Below are positions 39,501 to 54,500 of a stretch of DNA of 64,000 nt, piece after piece (position 1 is the stretch's first letter; each line of letters begins with the position of its first letter). The DNA comes from Apostichopus japonicus (Eukaryota > Echinodermata > Holothuroidea > Aspidochirotida > Stichopodidae). Position numbers and translations under genes: made by a program. The stretch covers positions 22,909,341-22,973,340 of the forward strand of contig NC_092575.1 in assembly GCF_037975245.1 (NCBI RefSeq). Reading direction: 5' to 3'. The notes under the pieces were generated by a model. It saw nothing but the letters and a program-made list of their open reading frames with translations. It did not search any database and was not told where the DNA came from.

Positions 39501-42500
39501 TGTTTATTGGAAACTTATACAATTTTAATGTACAATGATTTTAAATTTTTTGGTATGATGTTGACCTTATCATGGAATTGACCATATGATAAGATTTAAT
39601 TAATTACTTCCACATTTAATAAATGAATGAATGAATTAAGAGAATTTAGTTGACTTGTGAAATGAGGGTTTACAGGTTTCAGTTTTTGAGAATATGAGGC
39701 GACGTCACAAAACTGGTTAATTCTAGTTTCGTCGTATCAAATATTTCAAACTGACTCTGAAACTAAATATCTGCAGGCATGAACACAATATATGAATATA
39801 TCCCACAAGGAGCTTCCTTTCTCTATCGCAATGTACATGTGTATACTTATTGTGTTAATCTACTCTTTGCACATATGGAAAGTGTCAATGCCAAGAAGCA
39901 CTTGAATATTACGTGAAAGTAACTCTAAGAGCTCTCAGATAGATGACACGACAAGTTAGCCAGATCAAAGGTTGAACCATAAATTGAAAAATACCTGTAG
40001 TGGTTAGGATGCCTAAACATATTCATAGTATGATAAGCCATGTACATGCTAATATTCATGAACTTGTGCACACCAAAATGATGAGGGATTATGTATTGAC
40101 TATATGGCAACATATACAGGAATGTACCAGGAAGCAGCTTATCATGTTGACAAAGTCTATTTAGTGACATACAGTACAGTAGTATTACAACAGATACATT
40201 AATTAGGTCAAAATTTGATGATCTCATTAGCATACATGTATCTATATACTTACATTGTATTATCCCCAAGTACATGTATAAAGCTAATTAGATACTATTC
40301 AGAGATATCTAATTAAAAATTTTATGTTTACTGATTAATATTCATGATATGCACACAGAAAACAACATGGTTGATTGTATGAATGTAGTTTGACAAACCT
40401 AATGCGCCAAGTATGAAAACCATGGAACATTTGTGTTTGAAACCAATTTCTTGCAATTTGATGAATATTATTAATGACATAAAATAATAGAAGTTATGAA
40501 AATGTGCTTATTATGTAGCAACATCACCATATTTTATGTTAAAAGCTATGTCCACTCATTAATATTCATGAGAAGAAAACCAAGAACATGTTATAGGGCA
40601 CATCTACTCATCATGGGGCATCTATCTGCTAAGAATCACATTGATTCAACTGGTGTTTGTTGAGATATCATGTTTTCAAGCTGTTTTTGACAATTTCCCA
40701 TCAAGCCCCACCCACCCATCAATACTATTGAGGTAAAATTCTTGTTGCGAAGAACATATATACTACGTAATTACATCCCCATACCAAGTATAAACTAAAT
40801 CGGACATACGGTTGAAGAGATATTGACATTTTAACTCAGAAGAGCCAAAATTTCCCATTAAGCCCCACCCACCCATCATTACTATTGAGGTAAAATTCTT
40901 GTTGCACAGAACATGTACATACTATGTAATTACATGACCATACCAAGTATAAACTAAATCCGACATACGGTTGAAGAGATATTGACATTTTAACTCAGAA
41001 GAGCCAAAGTTTCTTCCAATTCTTTGCAGAGATGATTGAATTTGTTTTAACCCAAATAAATCATAACATTCAACTGCAAATTAAAGACTTAACAACACTC
41101 CCATTACAAAGATTTTCATGTTAAAAGTAGTCAATATAAATGTATTTCCAAATTTCCTGTGATTTGATAGCTACTACCTTGCCATTGTCTGTAAACATTC
41201 TTGCATCTATAGTGCTCAATGAACACAAAGTATGTTGTTTAAATGCAACTACTTCTAACGTTACTGTCCCCTGTGTAGAGAGAGCAAAGTTTGTAGGCCT
41301 TCTATATATGCTATCATATGTGTGCACTCAAATATCATAATGTTAGGTGTTGTTGACACATATATGACAAGAAGCACTCAGTGTAGGAAAATCATACCAG
41401 CCAGTTGATAAGTTGGAGGGCCACTTGAATCTTAAACTGGGTTGTCCTGTTGGCCAGTTGCCAAAAAGGTTAAGTGCAAACGTTACAAATATTGATTTAC
41501 TTTCAACTTTCTACCATTTTTATTGCTGACGTCCATAGAGACCTTCAACATGACTAAAGTGATATTTGTTTCTACAAACTTTGGCAAATTATTAAGCCAT
41601 ATCTCCAGATTGAGATAGAACTATTGTAGTTGTATGGCTGAAATGATCTACATATAATGTGTGTGTGAGGAGGGGAGGGGTCGAGAGGTAAACCTGCAAA
41701 TGGGACTGCACACATGATTTAGCGGGGTTAGTAATCAAGCCTTATGTGATATTTCCCTAAACCATGAAAATCCCCATATTAGAACTTAAACTATGAAACA
41801 ATTTCCACTAGCTTTGTGACCATGTCTGTCTTGAGAAAAGATCCAAAATTTCTTCCAATCCTCTGTACAGAAGATTGAATTTGTTTGTAAAACAAATAAA
41901 TCATAACAATCAACCGCAAATTACAGAGTTAACAACACTCCCATTACAAAGATTTTCATGCTGTAAGTAGTCAACGATGCGTTTCCAAATTTCTTGTGTT
42001 ACTGTCCCCTGTGTAGTGACAGTGGAGTTTGTACTATAGGCTATCATATGTGTGCACTCAAATGTCAAAACGTTAGGTGTTGTTGACACATATATGACAA
42101 GAAGCAATCATGGTAGGGAGTTGTAGTTGAATTTGTTTGTAAAAATATCAGGTATATTTGAATCATTCTTTTGATCACAAAATGTTATGAGTTTAGACAA
42201 TTTATCAATTTACACAAGGAACTCCACATGCCAAATATAAAAACTGCACAGACTACCTTCCTTGAGATATCATGTTTACAAGATTTTCACACTTTTTCTT
42301 CCCTCTATTAACCTCAAATGACCTTTGACATTCATGAAAAACACTACACATTGTCAACTCACCAATGACAATCTACACACCAAGTTTAGCATTTTGCTGA
42401 CCCCAAATGATGTTTGACCTCCACCACAAACAATAGAGTTTGCTGAACTAATTATGGAAATCCACACGCTGAATATAACAACTGCACAGGAACTTCCTTG

Positions 42501-45500
42501 AGGTATTGGTTTACAAGGTTTTCACACTTAGTTCCCTTAAGTTGTTGACCTCAGCATCAAATCCCAAACCAGTTCTACCTAAGGGAAACTTGCCTACCAA
42601 ATATGGAATGTATCCCAGTTTTCCTTCTGAAGTTAGAGTGTTTACGATCTAATGTTACCTACAAACACACGCATACACACGGCATCACCATCACATGAAT
42701 TCCTTCCGGTTTCGGCAAGGAATCATAAATAAAGAGGGGTTGAAAAATAAAGACGAAAAATTGCTTAGAATGGACCGTGACGTGCAACACACAGTCAACA
42801 GTTTCAAAAGAAAAAGTGCCTCATTAATAATTAAATTAAGTGTTGTAGCAGGAACTATCCTAGTTTTGTTGTTTGTTTGAATAGGTCACTTTCATCTCAC
42901 CTAGGTATTTTAAAACAAAAGGGAAAATAGAAAACTAAATCAAAGAGTAGATTACCATTAAAATGGAAAGTCCTTGCTGTAAAAGTTGTTGTGAAGCCGA
43001 CAATGCATTTCACAGACGTCAAGTGCACTTTGGATGTAAAGTTAATCATTCCGTGGGCTTTGTGACTGATTTGCTAAACGGGACGCTTCCCTGTCGTTGA
43101 GAAGTTGAGGATACTTGATTGGCAAGCTGGTTTTTGATAATGTAACTCACATATATGCATGGATACTCGATTGGCAAGCCGGTTTGACATTGTAACTCAT
43201 GTAAATGCATGGATACTCGATTGGCAAGCTGGTCTGACATTGTAACTCACATATATGCATGGATACTTGATTGGAAAGCTGGTTTGATCATGTAACTAAC
43301 GTAAATGCATGGATACTTGATTGGCAAGCTGGTTTGATAATTTAACTAACGTAAATGCATGGATACTTGATTGGCAAGCTGGTTTGATCATTTAACTAAG
43401 GTAAATGCATGGATACTTGATTGGCAAGCTGGTTTGATAATTTAACTAATGTAAATGCATGGATACTTGATTGGCAAGCTGGTTTGATCATGTAACTAAC
43501 GTAAATGAATGGATACTTGATTGGCAAGCTGGTTTGATAATTTAACTCACATATATGCATGGATACTTGATTGGCAAGCTGGTTTGATAATGTAACTAAC
43601 GTAAATGCATGGATACTTGATTGGCAAGCTGGTTTAAGATGTAACTCATGTAAATGCATGGATACTTGATTGGCAAGCTGGTTTGATAATGTAACTCACG
43701 TATATGCATGGATACTTGATTGGCAAGCTGGTTTGATTATGTAACTACGTAAATGCATGGATACTTGATTGGCAAGCTGGTTTAAGATGTAACTCATGTA
43801 AATGCATGGATACTCGATTGGCAAGCTGGTTTGATAATGTAACTCACGTATATGCATGGATACTTGATTGGCAAGCTGGTTTGATCATGTAACTACGTAA
43901 ATGCATGGATACTTGATTGGCAAGCTGGTTTGATAATGTAACTCACGTATATGCATGGATACTTGATTGGCAAGCTGGTTTGATAATGTAACTCACGTAT
44001 ATGCATGGATACTTGATTGGCAAGCTGGTTTGATAATGTAACTCACGTATATGCATGGATACTTGATTGGCAAGCTGGTTTGATCATGTAACTACGTAAA
44101 TGCATGGATACTTGATTGGCAAGCTGGTTTGATAATGTAACTCACGTATATGCATGGATACTTGATTGGCAAGCTGGTTTGATAATGTAACTAACGTAAA
44201 TGCATGGATACTTAATTGGCAAGCTGGTTTGATCATGTAACTAACGTAAATGCACGGATACTTGATTGGCAAGCTGGTTTGATAATGTAACTAACGTAAA
44301 TGCATGGATACTTGATTGGCAAGCTGGTTTGATAATGTAACTAACGTAAATGCATGGATAATTGATTGGCAAGCTGGTTTGATCATGTAACTACGTAAAT
44401 GCATGGATACTTGATTGGCAAGCTGGTTTAAGATGTAACTCATGTAAATGCATGGATACTTGATTGGCAAGCTGGTTTGATCATGTAACTACGTAAATGC
44501 ATGGATACTTGATTGGCAAGCTGGTTTGACATTGTAACTCATGTAAATGCATGGATACTTGATTGGCAAAATGGTTTGATAATGTAACTCACGTATATGC
44601 ATGGATACTCGATTGGCAAGCTGGTTTGATATTGTTGTAACTCTTGTAAATGCATGGATACTTGATTGGCAAGCTGGTTTTTGATAATGTGACTCACATA
44701 AATGCATGGATACTTGATTGGCAAGCTGGTTTGATAATGTAACTAACGTAAATGCATGGATACTTGATTGGCAAAATGGTTTTTGATAATGTAACTCATG
44801 TGAATGCTTATCAGAGAATTATATAAAATTTGTATCAAAAATTGAATAGTTATCAGCCATATGAATGCCTTGTTTGTGGATACTTACTTTTTAAAAAGGG
44901 CTCTTAAATCTGTAACATAGTTGGTATTTGACATGGCTTGGTTGCCAGTCTCTGCCTGGCCACGATTCGGCTCTCGTAGGATTAATATTATGAGAATGAC
45001 ACAGATAATACCAAAGACAGGCGTAAACTGTGGGATTAAAAAGATTAAAAAAAAAAATAATAATTGCAATCTACATTTTGCAGGAATATACTGCATTGCA
45101 CTGTATGATATGGAATTATTGTGTTGTGCAACATACTGTAGGTCTGTATAAATATTACTACATGCATTCATGGCTGTGAACTAACGTACATTCTATTATG
45201 AAAGGTTTCCTTTGTTTCCTCAGTAATAACAAGTATTGAAGCCTGTTGCACTGTTATTTGCAACTCAGTCAGATCCTAAAGCAGTGACTAATTTATCCGG
45301 TATAGCATCTCAAAATGAGCAATTCGCTACACATGTGCAAAAAGATGTGTACTAGCTTTCTGTTTACACAGAACCATAGTATTTTTTATAGAGGCAAAGT
45401 TAATAGCCTTCAAAAGTTGATTCCCTATAAAGTGAGTCTAGCTTGGCAGAACTACTGTACACTGCTAACCAGCAGACACAACTGAATATGGAAGATTTGT

Positions 45501-48500
45501 GTTTGGCTATTAATGTTTATAGTTATACTAGATATACTATTCAGATATACTATTCTTATCGGTGTCAAGGATGTCTTAGCTTTGTATAATGCATAACATA
45601 CAGTATGTATTGCACTGTTGCTTTATTTTACATAATTTGTTGAAGATTGAATACTTGTGGCTCCGACAATAAATTAAGGTAAAGATTGCAGTATTTACAG
45701 GTGTCTATGACTAAATATATGAATCTGAATATTTAGTCAGATTACACAAAGAACTCTTTAACCACAATGTACTGTACATCGAAATTAAGAAATTTTCCTG
45801 CATTATTAAGAAAATTTTAGCACTTTTTTTGAGCGGTATTATAACAATATAATGTGGCCTATAGTGATGTTTTCTTATTCTGTTCAAATTTACAGTTTTA
45901 CCTATATAGCAGACCTCCCAATGGCTCTTCAACAATTTTTTTTTTTTTTAAAAAGGTAGTAAATGAAGAAATAATGGTTTGTAAAGGCTTCAAACATATA
46001 AATAAAGGTTTTAAAGGCTCAAATGAAAGTTAATTTGTAACAAACTCACCATCTATGCCTATTTTTACATCATCTGTGGCATTTATTTAAAAATACATTA
46101 ACTGTTGTTTGTGAGTGTTTTGTATCAATGCATGAAGCATGCCTGGCTGTCCACAAGAACTTAAGGTCAAATGGTTAACATGACTGAATACAATCTTCCT
46201 ATTCTAACCTTAATCTTTAAAAACAATTTTTTTAAACTTAAAATAAAAATAAAGGTTTTGAAAGGTTTTAAAGAGTATTTTTGAAAAATAAAGAGCCGTT
46301 TTTTAAAATAACTTTGGTTGTTTAAAGGTTTCGCTGGGAGGTCTGATATAGCAAATGTGGTACATTGCAAGGAATAATTTAGTTGTCAAGTTTTGTTTAG
46401 TAGTGTTTGAAAGATCTGAACTGTTTATCGTATAAGATACTACAGTTCCTCTGTACAAAACTGCTATACATCTTTCGACCTGTATTATGGTAATCCCGCC
46501 CATTTTGTGTAGCATGTTGTGATGCAATACCCGATAAACCATTCCCTGCATTTTAATGCATATATGCATGAAGCAAACTTGTATGTTAAGATGGCTACCA
46601 AGTATCAAGTAACATTGCCAGTCTTTTAGGTGAAACAAAATTAAAAAACAAAATACTCTCTCATTCAGATGTTACAACTATGACAGAAAATTTGCATAAA
46701 ATACTCAAGTTTATCATTTTCAGTCCATCAGTTTCAATGACTCATACTATAAGTAAATGCCTTATTGCTTGTGGCAAATTATTATAAAACAGTAAGTCCC
46801 ATGAATGATAGTTTCAATATTTCGAAGGAAACTTTTGTTTACCCATAGTGCCGAATGATTTCTGATAACGTGGGGAAAAATCCCAAATTTTTGCCGTCTT
46901 GCATCTACAGCAAGTATTTATTACAAAACCATTCATAACTTGACATATTTTTGGCACATTATGTCTCTGCACAATCATATTTTTACTACAAGATTTTACC
47001 ATTTGACTGATTTATTTTTTTCAAAGCGATCGCTCTGATCTCTGAAAGATTGAAAAATTTGTTTGAACGGTCAAACGTGATACTCACCCTGAGAGCGTAC
47101 CTCCAGTCATTGAAAGCTGTAGCAACGCCTTTACCCGCTATGTAGCCTAATCCACTGAATAAAAAAAATTTAAAAAGAAAGGGCAATTAAATACAATTCT
47201 CAGCTGGTTGCATTTGGTGGGAAAAACTTGTCTTGCCATCAAGTGTGTTTGAATTGATTTACCTTAATTCTTAGTTTGTTTCATTAGCGTCATGACCCAT
47301 CTTTTCAATATTGAAAAATTCTCCAGCCATTAAAAACCACGATCAACACTTAACCTAGACTAGGGGACTCCAAAGTGGTCGATTTCGATCGACAGTGGTC
47401 AATAAGAAAAATGAGGGGATTACTGAATGGGTGGCGGGGGGTGGGTAAGAGATCTCAGGTGCAGATCAGGGGGAGGGGTTTGATTAAGCTCTATGAAAGA
47501 TGTTCTTTCAATTCTTGAAGTGCTTAATGTACCTACAATATAAGTCATTGTTGTTCAGATAATTCTTGGGGAATCAAGAAAGGATAAAGAATTTTCACAT
47601 ACTGTAGGGATCAACAACCAAAAGAACTTTTGGGGACTACTGGCCTAGAATTTTCCCCACTTTTATAGTTCACTTGATCAGAAATGAAATCAAACACAAC
47701 AGTCTTAGTTTAATATTGTGACCTTATTTTGCCGACCAAGACAGATTGGTAATGTATCTAACTAGTGCTGTAACGTTTTACTGCGTATCATTTCTCAAGT
47801 TTAAGTAAGCAATCTTTACTAGTACCTCTGCTCAAATACGTTTTTTACTTATTACTGTACGAAGAGTACAGTACCTCTGCAGCATTTATGTAGTCCATGA
47901 TAAATATAAGTGTCAAAAGGAAACCAAAACTGTCCAGATTTTGACAACTGCCACCTTCCCCCCCCCCCTCACCCCCATCCACAGCCTAATATATGAAAAG
48001 ACTCATTCAGAGATCCCACAGACAATTAATGAAGTGAAACCGATCACTGTGTTATCAACGTTATCAACTTTTAAAATATTTTTGTTTCCCGTTTTAATTA
48101 ATTGTCAGTCTGTATATTTATATCATGGTTTTGCATTACCTATTAGCCTGTCTGTCCTTAAAGAGGGGGTATATGTAACTTAAAGCCCACAAAATGTTGC
48201 AAAATTAAGCAACCTGTGACTGTTTTTTAAAAGGGGCATACCTAGGATCCAAATGTCAAGCCTTCCTGAACTTTAAGTTTTACAAGAAAGAATAATTTAC
48301 AAGACAAACAAACCTAAAAGAGTTGTTTGCTACTGTATCTTTACGTGAGAGAGGAAATGTTTATTATAGAATTTTGAATCATATCTACAAATTTAGAAGG
48401 TTGACATTTTGAGCTATAATTAACTACACAGGCTTTTGCACTTAGGAGGGGGAGTTTCATTTTTCTCTCATTGATAGAAAGTGAAACAAACCGTTTATTT

Positions 48501-51500
48501 TTCTTACTGTTGCATCTTTCAAACTGATGACAGAATGGATTAAGGACGGATTAATTCAGGATGGATTAATTCAGGATGGATACATTTAGGATGGAGTAAT
48601 CCAGGATGGATTTATTCAGGATGGATTAATCCGGGATGGATTAACTCAGGATGGATTAATCCAGGATGGATTAATTCAGAATGGATTAATCCAGGATGGG
48701 TTAATTCAGGATAGATTAATTCAGGATGGATTAACCGGGATGGATTAACTCAGGATAGATTATTCCAGGATGGATTAATTTAGGATGGATTAATTCAGGA
48801 TGAATTAATTCAGAATGGATTAATCCAGGACTACAAGATAGCATTTGAAGTTAGGTATTGACTTGCAGTCCGCTTGAAAAGGCTAGCATAATTGTGTATT
48901 ATACTAAACATCATAATGATATACACACAGATAGCTAGACTGTACACATTGTATGCTCAAGTGTGTTAGACTTTCTTCCTTTTAGAAATACTAAACGTGA
49001 ACACTAAATTATGTAAATAACCCAGACTGAAAAGGACATCATCTATGGTGTGTTATTTCAAATGCTTTTATAGTAACTTGAAACTATTACAAAGCAATAG
49101 GTATGTCACAGCACAATTCAAGCTTAATCTTGCCATGTGATTGAAGCACATAAATGTTACTCCAGTCCTGATTCAATCTGATGAAAAAACGGACAATATT
49201 TAATTGGTAATGTACCTTCCAACCGGAATAGCAAAGTAAAACACCATTAGCATCCGAGAACGTTGGTTACCGACAAAAAGATCTCCGATTATGGTCCCAG
49301 CAATTGTTACGTAGCTGGCCTCTCCCATGCCAACGGCACCTCTTATCAAAATAAAGAGCCAAAATTTCTGGAATGAAAAAATTGAAAGACAAAATCGTTT
49401 ACATTTCCAAAATTTTCTTGGAAGATTAATGCATTCTTTTCATATTTGACCCGAGTCATCACAGAAAATTATCGTTGCACATTTAAAAGCAATGAATAAA
49501 ATGTTAAAAAATTAAATGTTATAATAGGATGTGTCCAGGATCTCCCTGAGTTTGCATTATTCTTATATATTTATGCTATTCAAAAAGTGTAGGAACCATT
49601 CCCTTCATTCTTAACTAGTGCTGTGCCGTTTACACGTTTAAACGAACGAAACATCGTTTAAACGTTTAATAATACCTTATGAACGTTTAAACGAAACTAT
49701 GATATCAACTGAAAATTAAATTATTGGCAAAAATCGCGTATCAATTCCCGTGTTTATTTTGTCTACTACGCGAAATAAACTTGAACGCTGTTATCCTTTT
49801 GTGAAAACTTCCTGATTCGCGGCACAAGTGTACTTTATATCCAGCCGACAGCGGCGGCGCTGATAATCCAGTCAATGCATGTTCGATCGAAATGATTACA
49901 ATCCCTGTCCATCACTTTGAACTCTCCGACCAGACAATACCGGGTCGAATACTCGACTTGGTAATAGTTGTTCAAATACATGATCAAAGGAAATGTATCG
50001 ATTGGAGATCGTAAAAAAACTCTGAAAATCAGTAGAAAAATTACCAATTGTGTACGAACAGTAAGTTGGTACACCTTTCAAATTTTACGAAAGATCCAGC
50101 AAAACACTTTCAAAAAATTCACGCGAAACTGGCAAATCGTGCTAAATGCAACTAATGTCATGTATACAAGGCTCTAGTACACCCATTTATGAATAAACCG
50201 TAAGACCACATCTAATGTTAAGCGGGGGGGGGGGGGGAAGAAAGTATTTTCTAGAATTTCCAAAAATACGGAAAAAATAATATCCTACCACAGTTAAGTG
50301 TATAGCAAATAGCCTAACCACCTCGTCTGTTACGGATCTCACGTAACTACAAAAACACAACCAATTGTATTTTGCGAACTTTACGTTTTCTACAAGAACA
50401 TGGAAATAATGTTAAGCATTAGTTAATCATGCCGTGTGGCCTAAAACATATTTTATTACAAGGTTTACTTTCATAAAGATGACCATAGCTTGATATCTTA
50501 GCTGCGTGTATCAACTGTGCCTCGTGTATCATGGGGAATACTCTATGAAACGTTTCTTGGAAACGTGCCAAAAATGTTAACAAGCAGGTGTTAGACAGGG
50601 GATGAGCGCGCAGTTGTTTGGCAAGATATATGGGAAAATTCTGAGCACATATACAGTATCCTACCGTAGTATTAAAGTTAGGTTAAACCGTACTGCAGTT
50701 GTAATCTGATGTACGTTTAGTGCGCGCTATTCATTGTTAGGCATTCTAGAAACGGGGCTTTGCCGAACGTTTTTTTGTTTCATAATATCGGAGGTTCTGT
50801 AAGTTAAACTTTTTAAAGATTGTAAAACAGATAAATCTCTTTTCATTTTATAACAAAATACAGCTACTCTAACTTGTCATTTAAAAATTTTCATCAGCTT
50901 CGTGACAATTTAAATTCAAAAAGTTGTCAGTATTTTGCATCCTCAACGGCGAATTTTTTTATCGTCAGACACGCAAAAAATTCCTTTTCCTTTTCCAGGG
51001 TCTTCGCCCCACCAGGGTCCTAGGGCGGTCCCCTGGACCCCACACCTTTATACTCGGCGTTTTCTCGCGATATTCGCGAACGTTTAAACGTTTAAACGAA
51101 CGAAAAATCGGCCGTTTAAACGTTTAGGTCTTTAAATGAAAACTCACAGCCCTATTCTTAACTGAACGTATTTTTTTTGTGCAATAACACAAAGAACTAT
51201 TTTGAAGAAATCTTTCAACTCTGCCTATGTTTGTAGTTCGAAAACACTTTTTGAATCCATTTTGAGGTCTTAGAACCACTGCAATTTTTCTTCTCACTCA
51301 ATTCTAAGACTTTGTTTGATGGTTTCTTACACATTCCCCCCCCCCCCCCCTACATATATATTGTTATAGTTTCAATTATGATGTGTTTGCTGTTAATGTC
51401 TTTTCCTTAGTAAATAATCGTTAAATAAATGGTTACTATACTAGTAACTTATACTGTATCACATGCTACAAATGACTATGACAATGTTAAACTCTGCCTT

Positions 51501-54500
51501 TGAGTGCAAATTCTGAACAATTTGAAGAAATTCAAACCAAAGCAAACCTATTATGCTTTAGAGTTTATGAATGAAAGATATAAAGGGAAAAGGAAGTTGG
51601 ATATGACCCAGAGGCGGTTCACAGGAGACACAGTGTTCACATGTTACCAACTTATATGGCCAGGTAGATCAGATCTAGTGTGCAATAGAATTGAGGAGAC
51701 AGGTAAGAGACACACACAAAATTAAATATAAACTTAAAAGTACTTACATCATCTGGTACAAATGACCCTGCCAGTGTTAAACCTGACCATGCTGTTATAC
51801 CAAATGCAATAATCACTTTTCTTGAGTATCTATCTCCAAGGAAACCAAAGATGGGAGAAGTGATCATGTAACCTATGATGAAGACTGTCTGAATGAGTCC
51901 TGCAGCACTGTTATCATTAGTTATCTTGAATGATTTTTGAATCTCCTCCAAGTTAGCTGTCAAATGTGAAGGAAATTATTCGAAAGAAGTTCAAAAGAAA
52001 GTCAAAATAAGCAGGCGATATATGGATCTTCTGTGGCAGATTAGAGTTTTTAATACATGTATGTTAGTGGGACAGGATCCCATGTTTAAAACACAGAACC
52101 ATGTATGCAACTGTACTGTGGATTAAAAATGATTTCAAAATTCAAATTGTGGAGTTGAAACAATGAATATTCTGATAGCTGCGCTATATGCATTTGAATT
52201 CTACATACTTTTCATTTATATACATGCATAAATAAGTTCTGTCGAAACAATGGAATCTCGGTTAAGAATAAACTTGGCCAACCCATCCCATCCCCACAGG
52301 CCTACACCTTCCTAATCAAATGTTTGGACGTATCAGTATAAATGAACAGTGATGTGATTACATGGGCCTCAATTGAAACGTTGTATTCATTTGCTGATCA
52401 ATTGCAATCAGTGGTGTCGCCAGACAAATTAATCTGGGGGGGGGGGGAAGGGGGGACAGGCACAGCACTTAATTAGGGGGCACCAAATGTTTAGTTGTGA
52501 ATGTTGTCCTGGGGGAGGTCTAAGGGGAGGGGGAGAAATTTTTGATTAATGAGGGTCCTTAGATGCAATCTGGTGCTATATCTTGCAACTGAAGTAAATG
52601 TTCAAGAATTTTTGGGCTTTAATAGTCTGTCTGATATTTATGTTTTTAATGGAGGCTGATTAAAAAGATGTACAAAAAATGGATAACCCCTTTTGCTTTG
52701 ATAATGTCTTAAGTGAGAGTGCTGAAAATATGAAATTTAAATTCAAGCAAGGTAGTAGTGAAGTTTAAGCACTAGCGGTTCATGCCTGGGTCTCTGTGAC
52801 CTTGTTAGTGAGAAAACAATTGGTTATTGTGATGGTCAGTGGAACACATTTTACTGATCAACATAAAGGTCAATCCATAACAAATCAACAGATTTTTGGG
52901 TCGATTCCATGTTGACCCTCTCAGAATGGCCTGAAATTGATATGGTATATTGCCACATGTCTCAGAGGATGAAATTGGGCAAAAAACTTTTTGGGTGCTA
53001 GGATACGGCCACACCTAGCAACCAAATCCATGTTTCATTTTAAGAGCCCTAAATTTTCCCTCCAGTTTGGAGGCATTTTTTGCATACATGTAAAGTATTT
53101 TATGTCTGATATTACAGATAATGACATGGAAGACATGTGACCAGTCTTCTAATTTACTGTAGCTAATTTTGAGGAAAATTTACAGTCTTAATTTTATGTA
53201 ACAAGTGATTAAAGTGGCAGAAAATGAGATAGCCTGGGCCTTTTCTGGACCTACTTTGAGTGTGCTCTATATTCACTTGACAAAGGCATGTTTGAGATTT
53301 AATTTACATGGGATCCTTGTCCAGTGGTAGTTGTACAGAAAAAGTGCCAAAAATTAGTCAAGCGGGTTGTACTGTACGTTTTACAAACAGAAAAAAGAAA
53401 TCTCACTTCTGGCCCTAATTGGGGGGTCCAATTTGGGCCTGTGGATAAATTTCAATATTTCTTTTAACATCATTTTTCAGGAATGTAACCTTAATTTTAA
53501 AAACTGAAGTCAAAAGTTTGTGTATTTTGTGTTATCTACTCAAATTTACAACTCCAAAATTGCGAAAATCACGCACTTCATATGTATGAAAATGCTTGCA
53601 AAAGCCGATTTGAGTAATCAAATGACAACTTCTTAGAATGAGCAAACAGGTACTTAACAATTAAGAGGGTGGTACACTAGCATAAGCACTACCAATAAAC
53701 TGCATTTTCAGGGTCATATATGCCCAACGATGACTTACAATGCTAGGACTACCCTCATAATTGTTAAGCACCTGTATGCTAATTCTCAGAAGTTGTTGTC
53801 ATTTGAATTACTCAAACCGGCTTGTGCAAGCATTTTTATACGTTTCGTCCTTCGTAAAAAAGTGTTTGTTGGAGTATTTTTTTTAACACTACAATCGCAT
53901 CTTGGGGGGCACGATTTTGTTTTGGGAGGGCACATGCCCCCAGGCCACCCCTTGGCAACACCACTGATTGCAATCACATTTTGTTCAGCTGTGTATACAT
54001 CAGCTATGTAACATAGTGAGCAAACACAAAATTAGCTTCAGGTTAAGTCATGTTAAACCAACCCATACACCATAACAAAAGTAGGCTATGAAACATGCAT
54101 AATTTGGATCTGGATATAATGTTAAACTTCTCTTTATTTGGTGTCAGCAGTGGGAATAGAATGCCTAGTACAGTTTACTATAAAACCAAAACAAAATCTT
54201 ATTTTGACAACTCACCTGTTTACTTAAAGATATGCTGTATTGACCCCAAATAAGCCAGATTTTAGAAAATATGGTCACCTTTGATCAAAATTAAAAACTG
54301 TTTAATTACCACCCTGGAGGAAATTTTCCTCACCGGGACATCCAGTCATCTCGTGTGTTCATTTAGAATGTCTGAGAAAAATTTGGAGAGTAAATACCTC
54401 CAGGAAAGTACTTTTTGAAACTTCCAGCACTCTAATTTGGGGCCAATACAGACTACCTTTAATTAAAGATACTGATAAGACAGGCTTCAAATTTTTTTTT

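Noticed and set aside
43046-44724. Repeated open frames ([18 protein letters not shown]) and a CRISPR-like look of regularly spaced repeats
   Set aside because: The units are contiguous 50-bp satellite copies without unique spacers, in a eukaryotic intron; frames restart by indels.
47364-47652. Possible hAT element between CTAGGGGACTCCAAAG and CTTTTGGGGACTACTGG
   Set aside because: The inverted ends align poorly and the only flanking match is a 6-bp CCTAGA, so neither ends nor duplication are convincing.
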